NCBI GenBank assembly: GCA_948579315.1
Contig: CAPAOL010000015.1
Location: forward strand, 1 to 64,000
Length of the DNA stretch: 64,000 nt
Direction: 5' to 3'
Origin: an uncultured Phocaeicola sp.
GTDB lineage: Bacteria > Bacteroidota > Bacteroidia > Bacteroidales > Bacteroidaceae
Shown here: positions 29,264 through 40,000 of the stretch, in pieces
How positions within the stretch are numbered: position 1 is the stretch's first letter
How the letters are laid out: each line of letters opens with the position of its first letter
Position numbers and translations under genes: made by a program
Notes under the pieces: generated by a model
Told to the model about the DNA's origin: nothing
Seen by the model: the letters and a program-made list of their open reading frames with translations, nothing else
Database searches by the model: none

Positions 29264-30814
29264 ATGTTAGATAGTGCGATAAAAGATCAGTTAAAAGGTC
29301 TTTTTGCCCAATTGGAAGCGCACTATACTTTTGACATCTTTGTCCACCCTCAGCACGAAAGTCGTGCCGAGTTGGTGGACTTGTTGGAAGAAGTGGCTTC
29401 CTGTTCGGATAAACTTTCCTGTCGGTTGCAGGATAGTGAAGGGCTGAAGTTTATCCTTTTAAAAGAAGGAAAGGATACGGGAATCACATTTCGTGCCGTA
29501 CCTGGTGGTCATGAATTTACTTCTTTGTTGATGGCTGTTCTGAATGCTGACGGCAAAGGAAAGAATTTTCCGGACGAGTTTATTACCAGACGTATCAAGG
29601 CATTACAGGGGCCGATTAGTTTGACCACCTATTTGTCTCTCACCTGTACCAATTGTCCCGATGTGGTTCAAGCTTTGAATATGATGGTACTTCTGAATGG
29701 TCAGATACGCCATGAGGCAGTAGATGGATCTATAAATGAAGAAGAAGTAGAACGGATGAAAGTACAGGCCGTTCCTACTGTATTTGCTGATGGTGAACAG
29801 ATTCATGTGGGGCGTAGCAGTATGGGGGATCTGTTGGAGAAGCTGGAAGCCCGTTACGGTTCGGTGGAATTGGAAGCTGTTGAGACAAAAGAATATGATG
29901 TACTGGTAGCCGGTGCTGGTCCTGCCGGTGCGACAGCTGCTATCTACTCGGCTCGTAAAGGGTTGAAAGTAGCAATAATAGCCGAGCGTATTGGTGGACA
30001 AGTCAATGAAACGATGGGGATTGAGAACTTGATATCTGTGCCTCAGACTACCGGTAAACAGTTGGCCCAGGATCTGAAAAAACATTTGGCGGAATATCAT
30101 ATTGATATTTTAGAAAATCGCCGGATAGAGAAAGTGGAAGTGGCAGAGGGCATGAAAGTGTTGTCTGTGAAAGGTGGAGAAACGTATAAGGCTCCCGTAT
30201 TGATCATTGCTACCGGGGCGAATTGGAGAAAATTGAATGTTCCCGGTGAAGAAAAATACATCGGTCATGGAGTTGCTTTCTGTCCTCATTGTGACGGACC
30301 ATTTTATAAAGATAAGGAAGTAGCAGTCATAGGTGGTGGAAACTCCGGGGTTGAGGCTGCTATTGATTTGGCGGGAGTCTGTTCCAAAGTGACTGTATTC
30401 GAATTCATGGATACTTTGAAAGCGGATACTGTTTTGCAGGAGAAAGCTAAAAGCCTGCCCAATGTGGATATTATTACTAATACTCAAACGGTAGAGGTGT
30501 TAGGAAACGGTGATAAAGTGGTGGGGCTTATAAAGAAAGACCGTTCATCCGAAAAAGAAGAGATCTTTGCCTTGGATGGTATTTTTGTCCAAATAGGTTT
30601 GACTGCCAATAGCACTTTGTTTAAAGAATTGCTGGAAACGAACCGCATGGGTGAAATTCTGACTGATAAAAATGGCCGGACCTCTGTAAAAGGTATCTAT
30701 GCTGCCGGAGATGTAACGGATGTTTCCTATAAACAGATAGTTATAGCAATGGGGGAAGGCGCCAAGGCTGCTTTAGCTGCATTCGAAGACCGGATGCGCG
30801 GAACGATTTATTAG
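29264..30814 (+). CDS. ahpF: Alkyl hydroperoxide reductase F (NADH:peroxiredoxin reductase)
   Basis: The 516-aa flavoprotein reduces AhpC with NADH. The N-terminal double-thioredoxin domain has the CTNC centre (Cys128/Cys131). An FAD-binding GAGPAGATAAIYSARKG lies near residue 215, the thioredoxin-reductase-type CPHC centre at Cys340/Cys343, a GGGNSGVEAA NAD-binding motif follows it, and the FAD-contact GIYAAGDVTDV is near the end. All elements of AhpF are present. It is directly downstream of ahpC and ends at a long stem-loop. Confidence 0.97.
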   Translation: MLDSAIKDQLKGLFAQLEAHYTFDIFVHPQHESRAELVDLLEEVASCSDKLSCRLQDSEGLKFILLKEGKDTGITFRAVPGGHEFTSLLMAVLNADGKGKNFPDEFITRRIKALQGPISLTTYLSLTCTNCPDVVQALNMMVLLNGQIRHEAVDGSINEEEVERMKVQAVPTVFADGEQIHVGRSSMGDLLEKLEARYGSVELEAVETKEYDVLVAGAGPAGATAAIYSARKGLKVAIIAERIGGQVNETMGIENLISVPQTTGKQLAQDLKKHLAEYHIDILENRRIEKVEVAEGMKVLSVKGGETYKAPVLIIATGANWRKLNVPGEEKYIGHGVAFCPHCDGPFYKDKEVAVIGGGNSGVEAAIDLAGVCSKVTVFEFMDTLKADTVLQEKAKSLPNVDIITNTQTVEVLGNGDKVVGLIKKDRSSEKEEIFALDGIFVQIGLTANSTLFKELLETNRMGEILTDKNGRTSVKGIYAAGDVTDVSYKQIVIAMGEGAKAALAAFEDRMRGTIY

Positions 30815-30878
30815 TGATAAGTGGTTGGTGGTGAATAGTGGGTGCATATCGCAGTATTTACCACTAATCTTATCACTA
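30812..30878 (+). other. Long-range stem-loop after ahpF
   Basis: TAGTGATAAG (30812-30821, overlapping the ahpF stop) pairs perfectly with CTTATCACTA (30869-30878). Inner TGGTGGTGAATA and TATTTACCACTA-like segments can extend the stem. No T-run follows on the + strand, so it could be a processed 3' end or a weak terminator. Confidence 0.5.
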
Positions 30879-30953
30879 AAAAATGCACTCTTTGTATGTA
30901 TATTGGTGAGAATATGCTTTCTTTGTAGGTGAATCACCGTTTACAGCATTGAT

Positions 30954-31976
30954 ATGGCAGAATCGAGACGTACTTCATTGAAAGATTTGGCACAGATATT
31001 AGGTGTATCCATACCTACAGTATCCCGTGCCTTGAAAAATAGTCCCGAAATCAGTCGGGAACTTTGTATTAAAGCTCAAAAATTGGCAAAAGAGATGAAT
31101 TATCACCCCAATCCTTTTGCTATGAGTCTCCGGAAAAATACTCCCCGTACCATTGGAGTAATTGTACCTGATATTGTTACTTATTTCTTTGCGTCTATTT
31201 TAAGTGGTATAGAAGATACCGCTATAGCAAACGGCTATTTTGTTATCATCACGACTTCCCATGAGTCATACGACCATGAGAAAAGAAATATTGAGAATTT
31301 GGTCAATATGCATGTGGAAGGTATTATAGGTTGTTTATCTCAAGAAACAACAGATTATGCCCATTGGTTGAGTTTGGATGATATGAATATGCCGCTTGTT
31401 CTATTTGATCGTGTTTGCATGCCTGACCGTTTTTCTACGGTAGTGGCTGATGGAGTATATTCTGCTCAGATGGCGACACAGCACTTGTTGGATCATGGAA
31501 GCAAACGGATTGCTTTTATCGGTGGTGCAAACCATCTGGATATAGTAAGAAAGAGAAAACATGGTTACCTTGAAGCGTTAAGGGAAAATAAGATACCTAT
31601 TGAGAAAGATTTGGTTGTGTGTCGGAAAATTGATTTTGAAGAAGGGAAAATAGCTACAGAAATTTTATTATCGCTTCCGGAGCCTCCCGATGCAATTCTT
31701 GCCATGAATGATACATTGGCATTTGCCGCTATGGAAGTGATTAGAAATCATAATCTTCGTATTCCTCAGGATATAGCGCTTATTGGGTATACAGATGAGC
31801 AACATGCCAATTATGTAGTGCCTCGCCTTTCGGCCGTCTCGCATCAGACTTATAAGATGGGGGAAGCCGCATGTCAGATGTTGATTGATAAGATTAAGGG
31901 AGATAAAAAAATCAGGCAAATCATTATTCCTACTTGTTTGCAGGTGAGGGAAAGCAGTATAAAAAGGAAGGATTGA
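30954..31976 (+). CDS. LacI-family transcriptional regulator
   Basis: The 340-aa protein has an N-terminal LacI helix-turn-helix (TSLKDLAQILGVSIPTVSRA), a hinge (MNYHPNPFAMSLRKN) and a periplasmic-binding-protein-like effector domain (RTIGVIVPDI, GIEDTAIANGYFVIITTS, RIAFIGG, ILAMNDTLAFAAME). It binds DNA as a dimer and responds to a small ligand, usually a sugar. It faces the GH30 operon tail to tail and follows ahpCF, so neither is an obvious target. The regulated genes cannot be named from this window. Confidence 0.92.
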   Translation: MAESRRTSLKDLAQILGVSIPTVSRALKNSPEISRELCIKAQKLAKEMNYHPNPFAMSLRKNTPRTIGVIVPDIVTYFFASILSGIEDTAIANGYFVIITTSHESYDHEKRNIENLVNMHVEGIIGCLSQETTDYAHWLSLDDMNMPLVLFDRVCMPDRFSTVVADGVYSAQMATQHLLDHGSKRIAFIGGANHLDIVRKRKHGYLEALRENKIPIEKDLVVCRKIDFEEGKIATEILLSLPEPPDAILAMNDTLAFAAMEVIRNHNLRIPQDIALIGYTDEQHANYVVPRLSAVSHQTYKMGEAACQMLIDKIKGDKKIRQIIIPTCLQVRESSIKRKD

Positions 31977-32001
31977 GAACCGAAATGTATTTTAAGAAGA
32001 G

Positions 32002-32038
32002 AATAAGGCTGAACTCTTCACAAAGAGCCAACCTTATT
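32002..32038. terminator. Hairpin between convergent LacI-family gene and GH30 gene
   Basis: AATAAGG (32002-32008) pairs with CCTTATT (32032-32038), with flanking purine/pyrimidine bases that extend the stem imperfectly. A T-rich stretch follows on the + strand. It lies in the 80-nt convergent gap. Confidence 0.5.
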
Positions 32039-32056
32039 TCTTTATATATTGGAGTA

Positions 32057-33622
32057 TTATTGAGTGACCAACGTAATAATGGAACGTGCCGGGATCACAA
32101 CTTTTTCATGGTTTTTGATGCTTCCTACCGGTAGAAGATTCTCTCCATCTTTATCCGAAGTACGATAGATTGTCCAGTTTTTTATAATTCCGTTACGCTG
32201 ATAGAAAGTAAACTCTTTATCTTCCGCTGCATAATTAATCATAACGAAAACCTCCTTTCCGTCTGTATTTTGGTATGCTGAACACATTAGTCCGGTTACA
32301 TCCGTATCGCCTTCAGGAATGATTTTCCCTTGGTTGTCTTTGGCTATAATTGCTTTCCGAACAGCTCCCGGGCGTATAAATCTACTGTAGTTTCCCAAAG
32401 CCCACATTAATTTGGAGTCTTTCACCTCACCATTCAGAAAAGTCGGATCACTATACTCACGGATTAATCCGTCTTTATAATCTCCACCGATAGATCGCCA
32501 CCATTGCCAACTGCGAGCACCTGCATATACAATGTCATGATGAATGATCCGTGCTACATATAATGCTGTCTTCATGGTGAAGTCATATCCTCCGCCTCCG
32601 CCGATTTCTTCGTCATTGCCCATGATACAGGTTTCTGTCTGCCAGAAATCCACCTTATACTTGTCTAAAGTATCTTTTAATTGACAACGGATATCGTGTA
32701 AATTATTCAGAGGAGTATTAGTCCAATAACTATGCCCTACCATCAGCCGGGGAACATTGGGAGTATCACCCAGATAGGTGGCTGTACTGTCCGGATTAAA
32801 GAAAGACTGGATTTGATACCCCCGTTCCCAATTAGTCATGTGAGTATCGAACATACAACGATAGTCAGAGGACTCATTGACTAGAATCTGTGTGTCAATT
32901 TGGTTATTTACGAACTCTTTACTGATGAGGCGTATGGCACGGGCTATTTCGCGGTTGGTAGCCGGTGTACCTTCTTGTTTGGGGCCAATCCAGTTCCAAT
33001 GCCCATCGGGTTCATTGAATGGACAGAGGTAATTGAACTTGATTCCATCGTGTTTCTCCACCCCTTTTATGACATTGGCAAGAAAACGGGCAAAATTCTT
33101 ATAATGCTCTTCCTTTAAGTTTAAGGTTCCTCCACGGCCTGTGTTGGTGGCAAGACCGTTTTGTGTGAAATATACGGGAGGTGAATTAAGAAATGCCAAA
33201 AATTTGTTTACACCCCGTTCTTTTGCCAGACGCAGGAAGTTGCGCTGCCCTTGTTGTTTATTCCAATTATAGTTACCATCTGCCTGAAGGAAACATTCGG
33301 TGCGCATCCAGGGAGAGGCTATCTGGCTGGCTTCTCCTTGTTCCGCACTTCCGGCTCCTACATTGAAACGCCATAAAGACAAGCCGATTCCTTTAGGTTG
33401 TCCGTTTTCATGGTTTTCCGTACTGAACAGCCAGTCGGCTACTTGGTTTTGTTTTTCTTGCGGCCATAAGCCGATAAATTGCATGCTCCAACAGTCTGAT
33501 GCTCCGAAATAGTCCATGGTTTGACAGGGTTGGTCTGTTTCTATTTCAAAGTGAATGGCAGGATGTTGAGCAAACAGGTTTGCTGTTGCAAATAAAGAGA
33601 ATAATAATGCTTTGTATTTCAT
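32057..33622 (-). CDS. GH30-family glycoside hydrolase (second of a pair)
   Basis: The 521-aa secreted enzyme (signal peptide ending ANLFAQ) has a (beta/alpha)8 barrel followed by a beta-domain. The acid/base Glu is in YLCPFNEPDGHWNW and the nucleophile Glu in DFWQTETCIM, both as in GH30. The start of the barrel, TMDYFGASDCWSMQFIG, parallels the neighbour's LTGFGASDCWAPAFVG. GH30 retaining enzymes act on beta-linked glycans: beta-1,6-galactan, beta-1,6-glucan, xylan or glucosylceramide, depending on subfamily. The subfamily cannot be set here. It is the last gene of the SGBP-SusC-SusD-GH30-GH30 operon, 12 nt after its paralogue, and lacks a lipobox. Confidence 0.88.
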   Translation of the reverse strand: MKYKALLFSLFATANLFAQHPAIHFEIETDQPCQTMDYFGASDCWSMQFIGLWPQEKQNQVADWLFSTENHENGQPKGIGLSLWRFNVGAGSAEQGEASQIASPWMRTECFLQADGNYNWNKQQGQRNFLRLAKERGVNKFLAFLNSPPVYFTQNGLATNTGRGGTLNLKEEHYKNFARFLANVIKGVEKHDGIKFNYLCPFNEPDGHWNWIGPKQEGTPATNREIARAIRLISKEFVNNQIDTQILVNESSDYRCMFDTHMTNWERGYQIQSFFNPDSTATYLGDTPNVPRLMVGHSYWTNTPLNNLHDIRCQLKDTLDKYKVDFWQTETCIMGNDEEIGGGGGYDFTMKTALYVARIIHHDIVYAGARSWQWWRSIGGDYKDGLIREYSDPTFLNGEVKDSKLMWALGNYSRFIRPGAVRKAIIAKDNQGKIIPEGDTDVTGLMCSAYQNTDGKEVFVMINYAAEDKEFTFYQRNGIIKNWTIYRTSDKDGENLLPVGSIKNHEKVVIPARSIITLVTQ

Positions 33623-33634
33623 AAAGTTGAGGGA

Positions 33635-35233
33635 TTATTTCAGATTATAAATGACAGTTGTAACACTTTCCGAAGGCACAATTACTTGTTGGTCTGCCGT
33701 GACGTGTACCTCTTGCAAATTTTTGTTATTTGTTGTTGTATAAGTAGTGATGGAGCTTATTTCACTTACCCATTCTTTATGAATTTCGTTTAGCCGGACT
33801 CCTTTTTCTGATAGATTGGTATAAACAGCAACAATTTTATCTTTTTTCGGTGAAATCCATGCTGACCCGAAGAAACTGGATGATTCATTCATGTTAAGCA
33901 TGATACGGCGATAACCCGGTCGGATGAATAGGCTGTAGTTACCTAATACCCAAAGTGTGGGAGTAGCTTTATAAGTGCCTTCTTTCTCTATATCCCCATA
34001 AACTCCATCGGAGGGTTCCAGTGAAATCAGTAAGAAGCGGTTTTTGTGTCCCCAGCGGGGGATATCCATTGAGGTCCAGTAACTCCAGGAGGAAACTCCT
34101 GCTATAGTTAGGTCATTGTGTATTACTTTTGACATATAAAGTGCAATGTCCATTTCGGTTGCTTGGTCATAGCCTATAAACTCGGAAGAGCTGTATCCGT
34201 CGCCTAACATACTCCACTCACTTTGCCATATTTCTACATCATATTGTTGGGCTGCTTGGGCCAGTTGTTTCCGGACATTACGCATACCATCCCATGTGCC
34301 ATCTGTCCAGTAGCTGTGGCCGCAGATAAGTTTCTTTACATGAGTCAGGTTGCCTATATAGGTGGAAGTTCCAGGTGTGAAAAATGCTGAAAGTACGTTA
34401 CTATGGGCGGCATCATTCTTAAATTTGTAGAGATATTCATAATCTCCAGATTCCCCTGGAAGAATATCAATAGAAAGACCGGCAGAAGTGATGGCGGTAT
34501 CCAATTCACGTATAAGTCTGGCTACTTCATCATTAGTCCATCCGCTGCCTTCCTGGCCGCTGTCCCAATTATATTGGGGTTCGTTAACTGGTGAGATATG
34601 TGTCACTGGATATCCTTCGTTTACATAGTATTTTGCTACATCTGACATGTATCTGGCAAAGTCCGTATAACATTCATCCTTCAAATTAGAAACTCCTCCG
34701 CTATTGGAGAATCCTTTTCCGTTGGAGGTATATTGTACAGGAGGGGTATTGCTGAAAAGTACTATACTCTGACAACCAAACTCTTTGGCGCGCTGCAAGA
34801 AGTAGCGCTGCCCTTTACAGCGTGTCCAGTCTAATGTTAAGTCATCAGTCAGATAAGATTCTGCTCTGCGTGATTTGTCTTCTATTCCACTTGCTTCACC
34901 TTGTTCTGCACTGCCACCACCTAGATTCACACGCCACATGGAGAGTCCTATACCTTTAGGTTGTCCTGATTGTATTTCAGAAGAGAATAGCAGTTCACTG
35001 ATTTTGTCACGATTCGTTATCCAGCTTTTTCCTACGAAGGCAGGTGCCCAACAATCTGATGCGCCAAATCCTGTCAGAGTCTGAAAAGATTGTCCGGCAT
35101 CTATGGTTACTGTTTTTTCTACGTTTATGCTGCTGTCCGGTTGCCCCGATGTATCCGGTGTTTGGGGAGAATCGTCACTGCAGGCTACAGTAGAAAAGAA
35201 CAGTGGAAGAGTAAAAATATATTTTAGTTTCAT
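33635..35233 (-). CDS. GH30-family glycoside hydrolase, lipoprotein (first of a pair)
   Basis: The 532-aa lipoprotein (lipobox STVAC, then a Ser/Asp/Pro-rich linker) is a GH30 enzyme with acid/base Glu in HISPVNEPQYNWDSGQ and nucleophile Glu in EIWQSEWSMLG. It is similar to the next gene throughout, including GIGLSMWRVNLGGGSAEQGE against GIGLSLWRFNVGAGSAEQGE, so the pair arose by duplication. The lipid anchor suggests surface or outer-membrane action that makes oligosaccharides, while the paralogue may finish the work in the periplasm. That split of roles is inference. A GC-rich terminator-like hairpin separates it from susD. Confidence 0.88.
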   Translation of the reverse strand: MKLKYIFTLPLFFSTVACSDDSPQTPDTSGQPDSSINVEKTVTIDAGQSFQTLTGFGASDCWAPAFVGKSWITNRDKISELLFSSEIQSGQPKGIGLSMWRVNLGGGSAEQGEASGIEDKSRRAESYLTDDLTLDWTRCKGQRYFLQRAKEFGCQSIVLFSNTPPVQYTSNGKGFSNSGGVSNLKDECYTDFARYMSDVAKYYVNEGYPVTHISPVNEPQYNWDSGQEGSGWTNDEVARLIRELDTAITSAGLSIDILPGESGDYEYLYKFKNDAAHSNVLSAFFTPGTSTYIGNLTHVKKLICGHSYWTDGTWDGMRNVRKQLAQAAQQYDVEIWQSEWSMLGDGYSSSEFIGYDQATEMDIALYMSKVIHNDLTIAGVSSWSYWTSMDIPRWGHKNRFLLISLEPSDGVYGDIEKEGTYKATPTLWVLGNYSLFIRPGYRRIMLNMNESSSFFGSAWISPKKDKIVAVYTNLSEKGVRLNEIHKEWVSEISSITTYTTTNNKNLQEVHVTADQQVIVPSESVTTVIYNLK

Positions 35234-35248
35234 TGTTTTAGATGGATT

Positions 35249-35288
35249 AAAAAATAGTCGCGGATAATCCTAGCAAACTATCCGCGAC
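35249..35288 (-). terminator. Intra-operon terminator/attenuator between susD and the GH30 genes
   Basis: On the - strand a perfect 10-bp GC-rich stem (GTCGCGGATA at 35279-35288 complement, closing at 35257-35266) with a 12-nt loop is followed by TATTTTTT (A-run 35249-35254 on +). It would reduce transcription into the two GH30 genes relative to SusC and SusD. Confidence 0.8.
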
Positions 35289-35349
35289 AGAATATAAAGA
35301 CCTATTGAATGTTTAATTCCTGTAACAATCTGTTCTTTTTGGAAAATGA

Positions 35350-37008
35350 TTAATTCCAGCCCGGATTTTGGGTGATAGAACCATTAGACATTGTAATCTC
35401 ATATAAAGGTATCGGGAATACCATATCCCGGTTTTCGTTGAAGCTGATTCCTTTATCACTTGCCTCACCTTGATTTTCCCATTCGTAAATGTCGCGGGTA
35501 GCGGGATCTGTATTGTATTTTACAAATGTACCGTTTGCTCCCATCAGGTTACAAATCATTTTCTTGCCATTGTCATCTGTCCAACGGCGGATATCATAGA
35601 TTCTGTTTTGTTCCCATGCCAGTTCCAAACGACGTTCTAGCCGGATAGCTTTGCGAAGCTCGTTCCCACTGGATGTGACAGCAGGTAATTTTACACGATT
35701 CCGTACCTCATTAAGGTAGGTACGTGCTGTACCATCTTCGCCCAATTCGTTGCAGGCTTCAGCATACATCAACAATACATCTGCATAGCGTAAGATACGA
35801 TGATCTAATGGAATTTTGTCGATATTGTATACTTCCGGACGTTTTTCAATAGGTACAAAATACTTCCGGACAATACGTGCTGATTTATGTTGTGACGGAT
35901 CTATAATATAACATTCGGGATCCCAACCGTACTTTTCGATATAATCTTTATAATTGGCGATTTTTGTGTTGTTTTCAACGAACTTGTCGAAGTTATTCTC
36001 TCCGGCAATTTCTGTACAACCGGTTTTAATGATAGTCCAACGTAAACGTTCTGTATCTCCTGCATCGATGTAGGCTTGTTCGAGGTTAGCGGTTGGCTGT
36101 CCCCAAGACCATCCGTCGCCGGGACCACTACGGGCACCGGTAATAACAGTCAAAGAACCACCCAATGCATAAGTTCCATCATACATATATTGTACTTCAA
36201 ACAGACTTTCTTCGCTATTGTTATGGTCAACATCCCATACATCACCGAAGTTGTCGAGTAATTTATATTCACCTTCGTCGATGACTGTTTTCAATACATC
36301 ATGTGCCTCTTGCCATTTGCTTTGGTAGAGGTAAACCTTTCCCAATAGGCCTAATGCAGCTCCACGGGTAGCGCGTCCCATATCTGTAGCAGCATATTGA
36401 CTACGTTGTGGCAACACATCAGCAGCGGCTTTTAAATCATCTTCAATGAACTTATATACATCTTCGGCCGAAGCGCGGGTAATACCTTGTATTTCTTCGG
36501 GCAACAGGAAGCCTGTAATGAGAGGCACACCACCAAAATTCTTCACAAGTTCAAAATAGAAGTATCCACGGAGAAAACGTGCTTCGGCTACAAGCCGGTT
36601 CTTCATTTCTTCATCTGAGAAATCAGCTTGTGAAATGCGTTCCACTGCGATATTGCAACGTAGAATGCCTTTGTATCGATACTGCCAAAAGTTGGAGATG
36701 GCACCATTGCTTTGTCCGGTACCTTGATAGTGGGCCAAAGAAATATAGTCACTTTGACTTTGGCTGGTATTGCCCATCCAACCGTCATCACTACACATCT
36801 CGGAAAGCAACCATACTGTGTTGATATTCCACCATCCGCCAAAAGTAATGGCCTGGTAACAACCAGTAATAAATGCTTCGGCTTCTTCTGCACTTTGGAA
36901 ATAAGTATCCAAATTTTGTTGCCCGCGCACTTCCTCTGTTAGGAAATCCTCACAAGAAGTGAATGTCAGCGAGGCAATCATTGTTAATATTGTTAATATC
37001 TTTTTCAT
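35350..37008 (-). CDS. SusD/RagB-family surface glycan-binding lipoprotein
   Basis: The 552-aa lipoprotein (lipobox TFTSC, then EDFLTEEVRGQQNLDTYFQS) has SusD-type helical repeats (AEARFLRGYFYFELVKNFGG, ATRGAALGLLGKVYLYQSKW) and the C-terminal domain (YADVLLMYAEACNELGED, RLERRLELAWEQNRIYDIRR). It starts 17 nt after the SusC stop and is its partner on the cell surface. A terminator-like hairpin follows, then the GH30 enzymes. Confidence 0.95.
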   Translation of the reverse strand: MKKILTILTMIASLTFTSCEDFLTEEVRGQQNLDTYFQSAEEAEAFITGCYQAITFGGWWNINTVWLLSEMCSDDGWMGNTSQSQSDYISLAHYQGTGQSNGAISNFWQYRYKGILRCNIAVERISQADFSDEEMKNRLVAEARFLRGYFYFELVKNFGGVPLITGFLLPEEIQGITRASAEDVYKFIEDDLKAAADVLPQRSQYAATDMGRATRGAALGLLGKVYLYQSKWQEAHDVLKTVIDEGEYKLLDNFGDVWDVDHNNSEESLFEVQYMYDGTYALGGSLTVITGARSGPGDGWSWGQPTANLEQAYIDAGDTERLRWTIIKTGCTEIAGENNFDKFVENNTKIANYKDYIEKYGWDPECYIIDPSQHKSARIVRKYFVPIEKRPEVYNIDKIPLDHRILRYADVLLMYAEACNELGEDGTARTYLNEVRNRVKLPAVTSSGNELRKAIRLERRLELAWEQNRIYDIRRWTDDNGKKMICNLMGANGTFVKYNTDPATRDIYEWENQGEASDKGISFNENRDMVFPIPLYEITMSNGSITQNPGWN

Positions 37009-37025
37009 GGTTTATACCTTGAGGG

Positions 37026-40000
37026 TTAAAATTTTAAATCAATTCCAAATAAGAAAGTACGTGGGTTAGGATAAGCGATGCCGTCAATACCGGTTTCAAT
37101 TACACTGCCATCTTTACCAATCTGTGGACGTTCAGGATCCATACCTGAGTAGCTGGTGATAGTGAAAGGATTTTGAGCCGACAATGAGAGACGCAATTCG
37201 GTTCCGTTCAACCACTTCTTGGGGAGTGTGTAACCCACTTGTAATAGTTTGCAACGCATATAAGAGCCGTCTTCTACAAAGAAACTTGAAACGCGTGTGT
37301 AATTCTGATTCAAATCATTGTAGGACAGACGAGGAATATCGTTGCTGGTTCCTTCGCCATGCCATGCTTTCTGCAATGTACCTGCCCAAACGTTTTGCCC
37401 ACTTACGCCGGAGTATAAACCTTTGGTCTTATTGAAAATATCATTACCGAATGTACCATAGAAGTTGGCTGTGAAATCGATGTTTTTATAGCTGAAACCC
37501 AAGTTCAAACCTACCATCAAATCGGGATATGGGTTACCGATCCATGTTTTATCATTTTCATCTAGAACTCCGTCATGATTCAAATCCTTAAAGCGAATGT
37601 CACCGGGTTGGGCATTGGATTGTACCAGCTTGCCATTTTCGTTGGTGTGAGCATAAACTTCATCCCAATTTTGGAAAATACCATCGGCTACGTAGCCGTA
37701 GAAGCGTGAAATCAAGCCACCGTCTTCATTACGGATAATTTGGTCGCTGTTGAAACCTCCAGTTTGGATAGGACCGTCACCGGAGAATTTAACAGCTTTA
37801 TTTTTCACTGCGGAAAGGTTCAATCCCACATTATATCGGAAGTCTGCTACTTTGTCGTGCCAGTTCAGACTTAATTCCCAACCGCTAGCTTTCATACTAC
37901 CTATATTCATCCATACTGTACTGTTCCAGTCGGGGTATCCGATGGCGAAGATATTTTGTTTCTGATAGAGCATATCAGAAGATTTCTTTTGGAAATACTC
38001 AAAGGTCATGTCTAGACGGGAGTCAAGGAAGGACATATCCACACCTACGTTCCAGTCTTCTACTGTTTCCCATTTTAGCAAATTATTGCCAACGCCTGAT
38101 ACCATAGTACCTGAAACACGTCCTGGAGCTGTACCGAATACATAATCAGATTGTCCTAACAAAGTCAGCGTAGCATCATTATCTATGTTTTGATTACCTA
38201 CACGTCCCCAACCTCCGCGTAATTTCAAGTTACTGAAAATCTTCTGGTCTTGCATGAAACTTTCACTGATGATACGCCATGAAGCAGAAACAGAAGGGAA
38301 GATGGCATATTTGTTTCCTTTGGGGAAACGAGAAGACCCATCTGCACGAATAGAAGCTGTTAGATAGTAACGATTGTCATAGTTATACATCACGCGTCCT
38401 AAATAAGATACTAATGTGCTGTAAGCAGTTTTACCTTCTGACTTTTGGTTTTGTGTACCGGCATTTACTTCCTGCATTTGATCCATATTATTAGGAACAT
38501 CGTCACGTGAGGCTTTTGATTGGAATTCAGCAAAGCGTTCAGCTGTAAAGCCACCCATTACATTAATATTATGCTTTTCTGCAAAAGTCGTGATGTAAGT
38601 AGCAGTATTAGTCCAGTTCCAATCAAGCCATTCCTGCATTTCACGGGAAACATTACTTAATGTAGATTGTTCCAAAGCATCAATATAGAATTCAGGAGTG
38701 AATTTGTCTGTACGGCGGAAGTGTGCATTAGCGCCGAACTGCGTGCGCAGGGTCAGTTTTTGAATAGGGTTTATCTGTAAATAAGTATTTACAATTGTAC
38801 CCATTTCACGGGAGTGGGAATTTTGGCGAGCCAATGAACCGGCAGGGTTCCACTCCTGGTTGTTGTAAGAACGCTGATAGTTATTGAATTCGTTATCCAC
38901 CCATTGATCTTCCGGCTTGAATATAGGAGTTGTGGGGTCCATAGACATGGCAGCTGAAAAAAGATCGGGGGTATCATCCCATGATTCTACACGTGGGGCA
39001 ATGTCGAAACCCATTTTTACATATTTATTAAATGTATATTCTGTATTAAGGCGTGTGTTGATTTTGTCCCAATAACCATAGTCATATTGTGAATTGTTAC
39101 GGTAGTAACCCATACTCAGGTTATAAACCAGTTTGTCTGAACCACCGGAGATATTGAGTGAGTAATTTTGCACTAAAGCAGTTTTGTTGATTACTTCGTC
39201 CCACCAGTCTGTTCCTCCGGGATTGGTAGTAGCGCCTGTATCATTCCAAATAGAAGTTCCTCCGTCATTTGTGTATCGGGTATTGAATACTTCTTTATAT
39301 TCGGCGGCATTAGCCATTTTGGGTTTTGACAGTGTTTGGAAACCTGCAGATGCATTAAAACTGATATTTGTTTTTCCTGCCATTCCTTTTTTGGTTGTGA
39401 TTAGAATGACACCGTTAGAAGCACGTGTTCCGTAAATGGCAGCAGCCGAAGCGTCTTTTAAAACTTCCATAGATTCAATGTCATTACTGTTTAGGAAGTT
39501 GATGTTTGTACCTACCGGCATGCCATCTACTACATACAAAGGATCGGTTCCGTTTACTGTTGTTACACCACGGATTAGAACTTTTGGTTGTGCGCCCGGA
39601 CCACCACCACTGGTTACTTGAACACCGTTGATTTTACCTTGCAAGGCGTCCATTGCATTACCGGTTACAGTTTCGGTAATTTCTTTTCCTTTTACGGTAG
39701 ATATAGAACTGGTCAGGTCACTTTTTTTCACGGCTCCATAACCAATAACCACTACTTCGTCCAGTAATTCACTGGCATCTTTCAGCACTACATTGATAAC
39801 GGTTTGTCCGTTTACCTTTATTTCTTGAGTCTCATATCCTATGCTGGAGAACACAAGTACGGCATCCTTGGCAACATCGTTTAGTGAATAATCACCATCA
39901 ATACTTGTAATAGTACCTGTACCTGTACCTTTAACTTGCACTGTTGCACCAATCATCGGTTCTTTATCTGAAGCCGAGGTTACTACACCTTTTACAGTGA

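Noticed and set aside
29603..30487. Long antisense open frames within ahpF
   Set aside because: Shadow frames of a highly conserved gene, without family or ribosome site.
30954..31976. LacI-family protein as regulator of the GH30 operon
   Set aside because: It is convergent with the operon's last gene, and the operon already has a divergent HTCS and a candidate operator at the other end.
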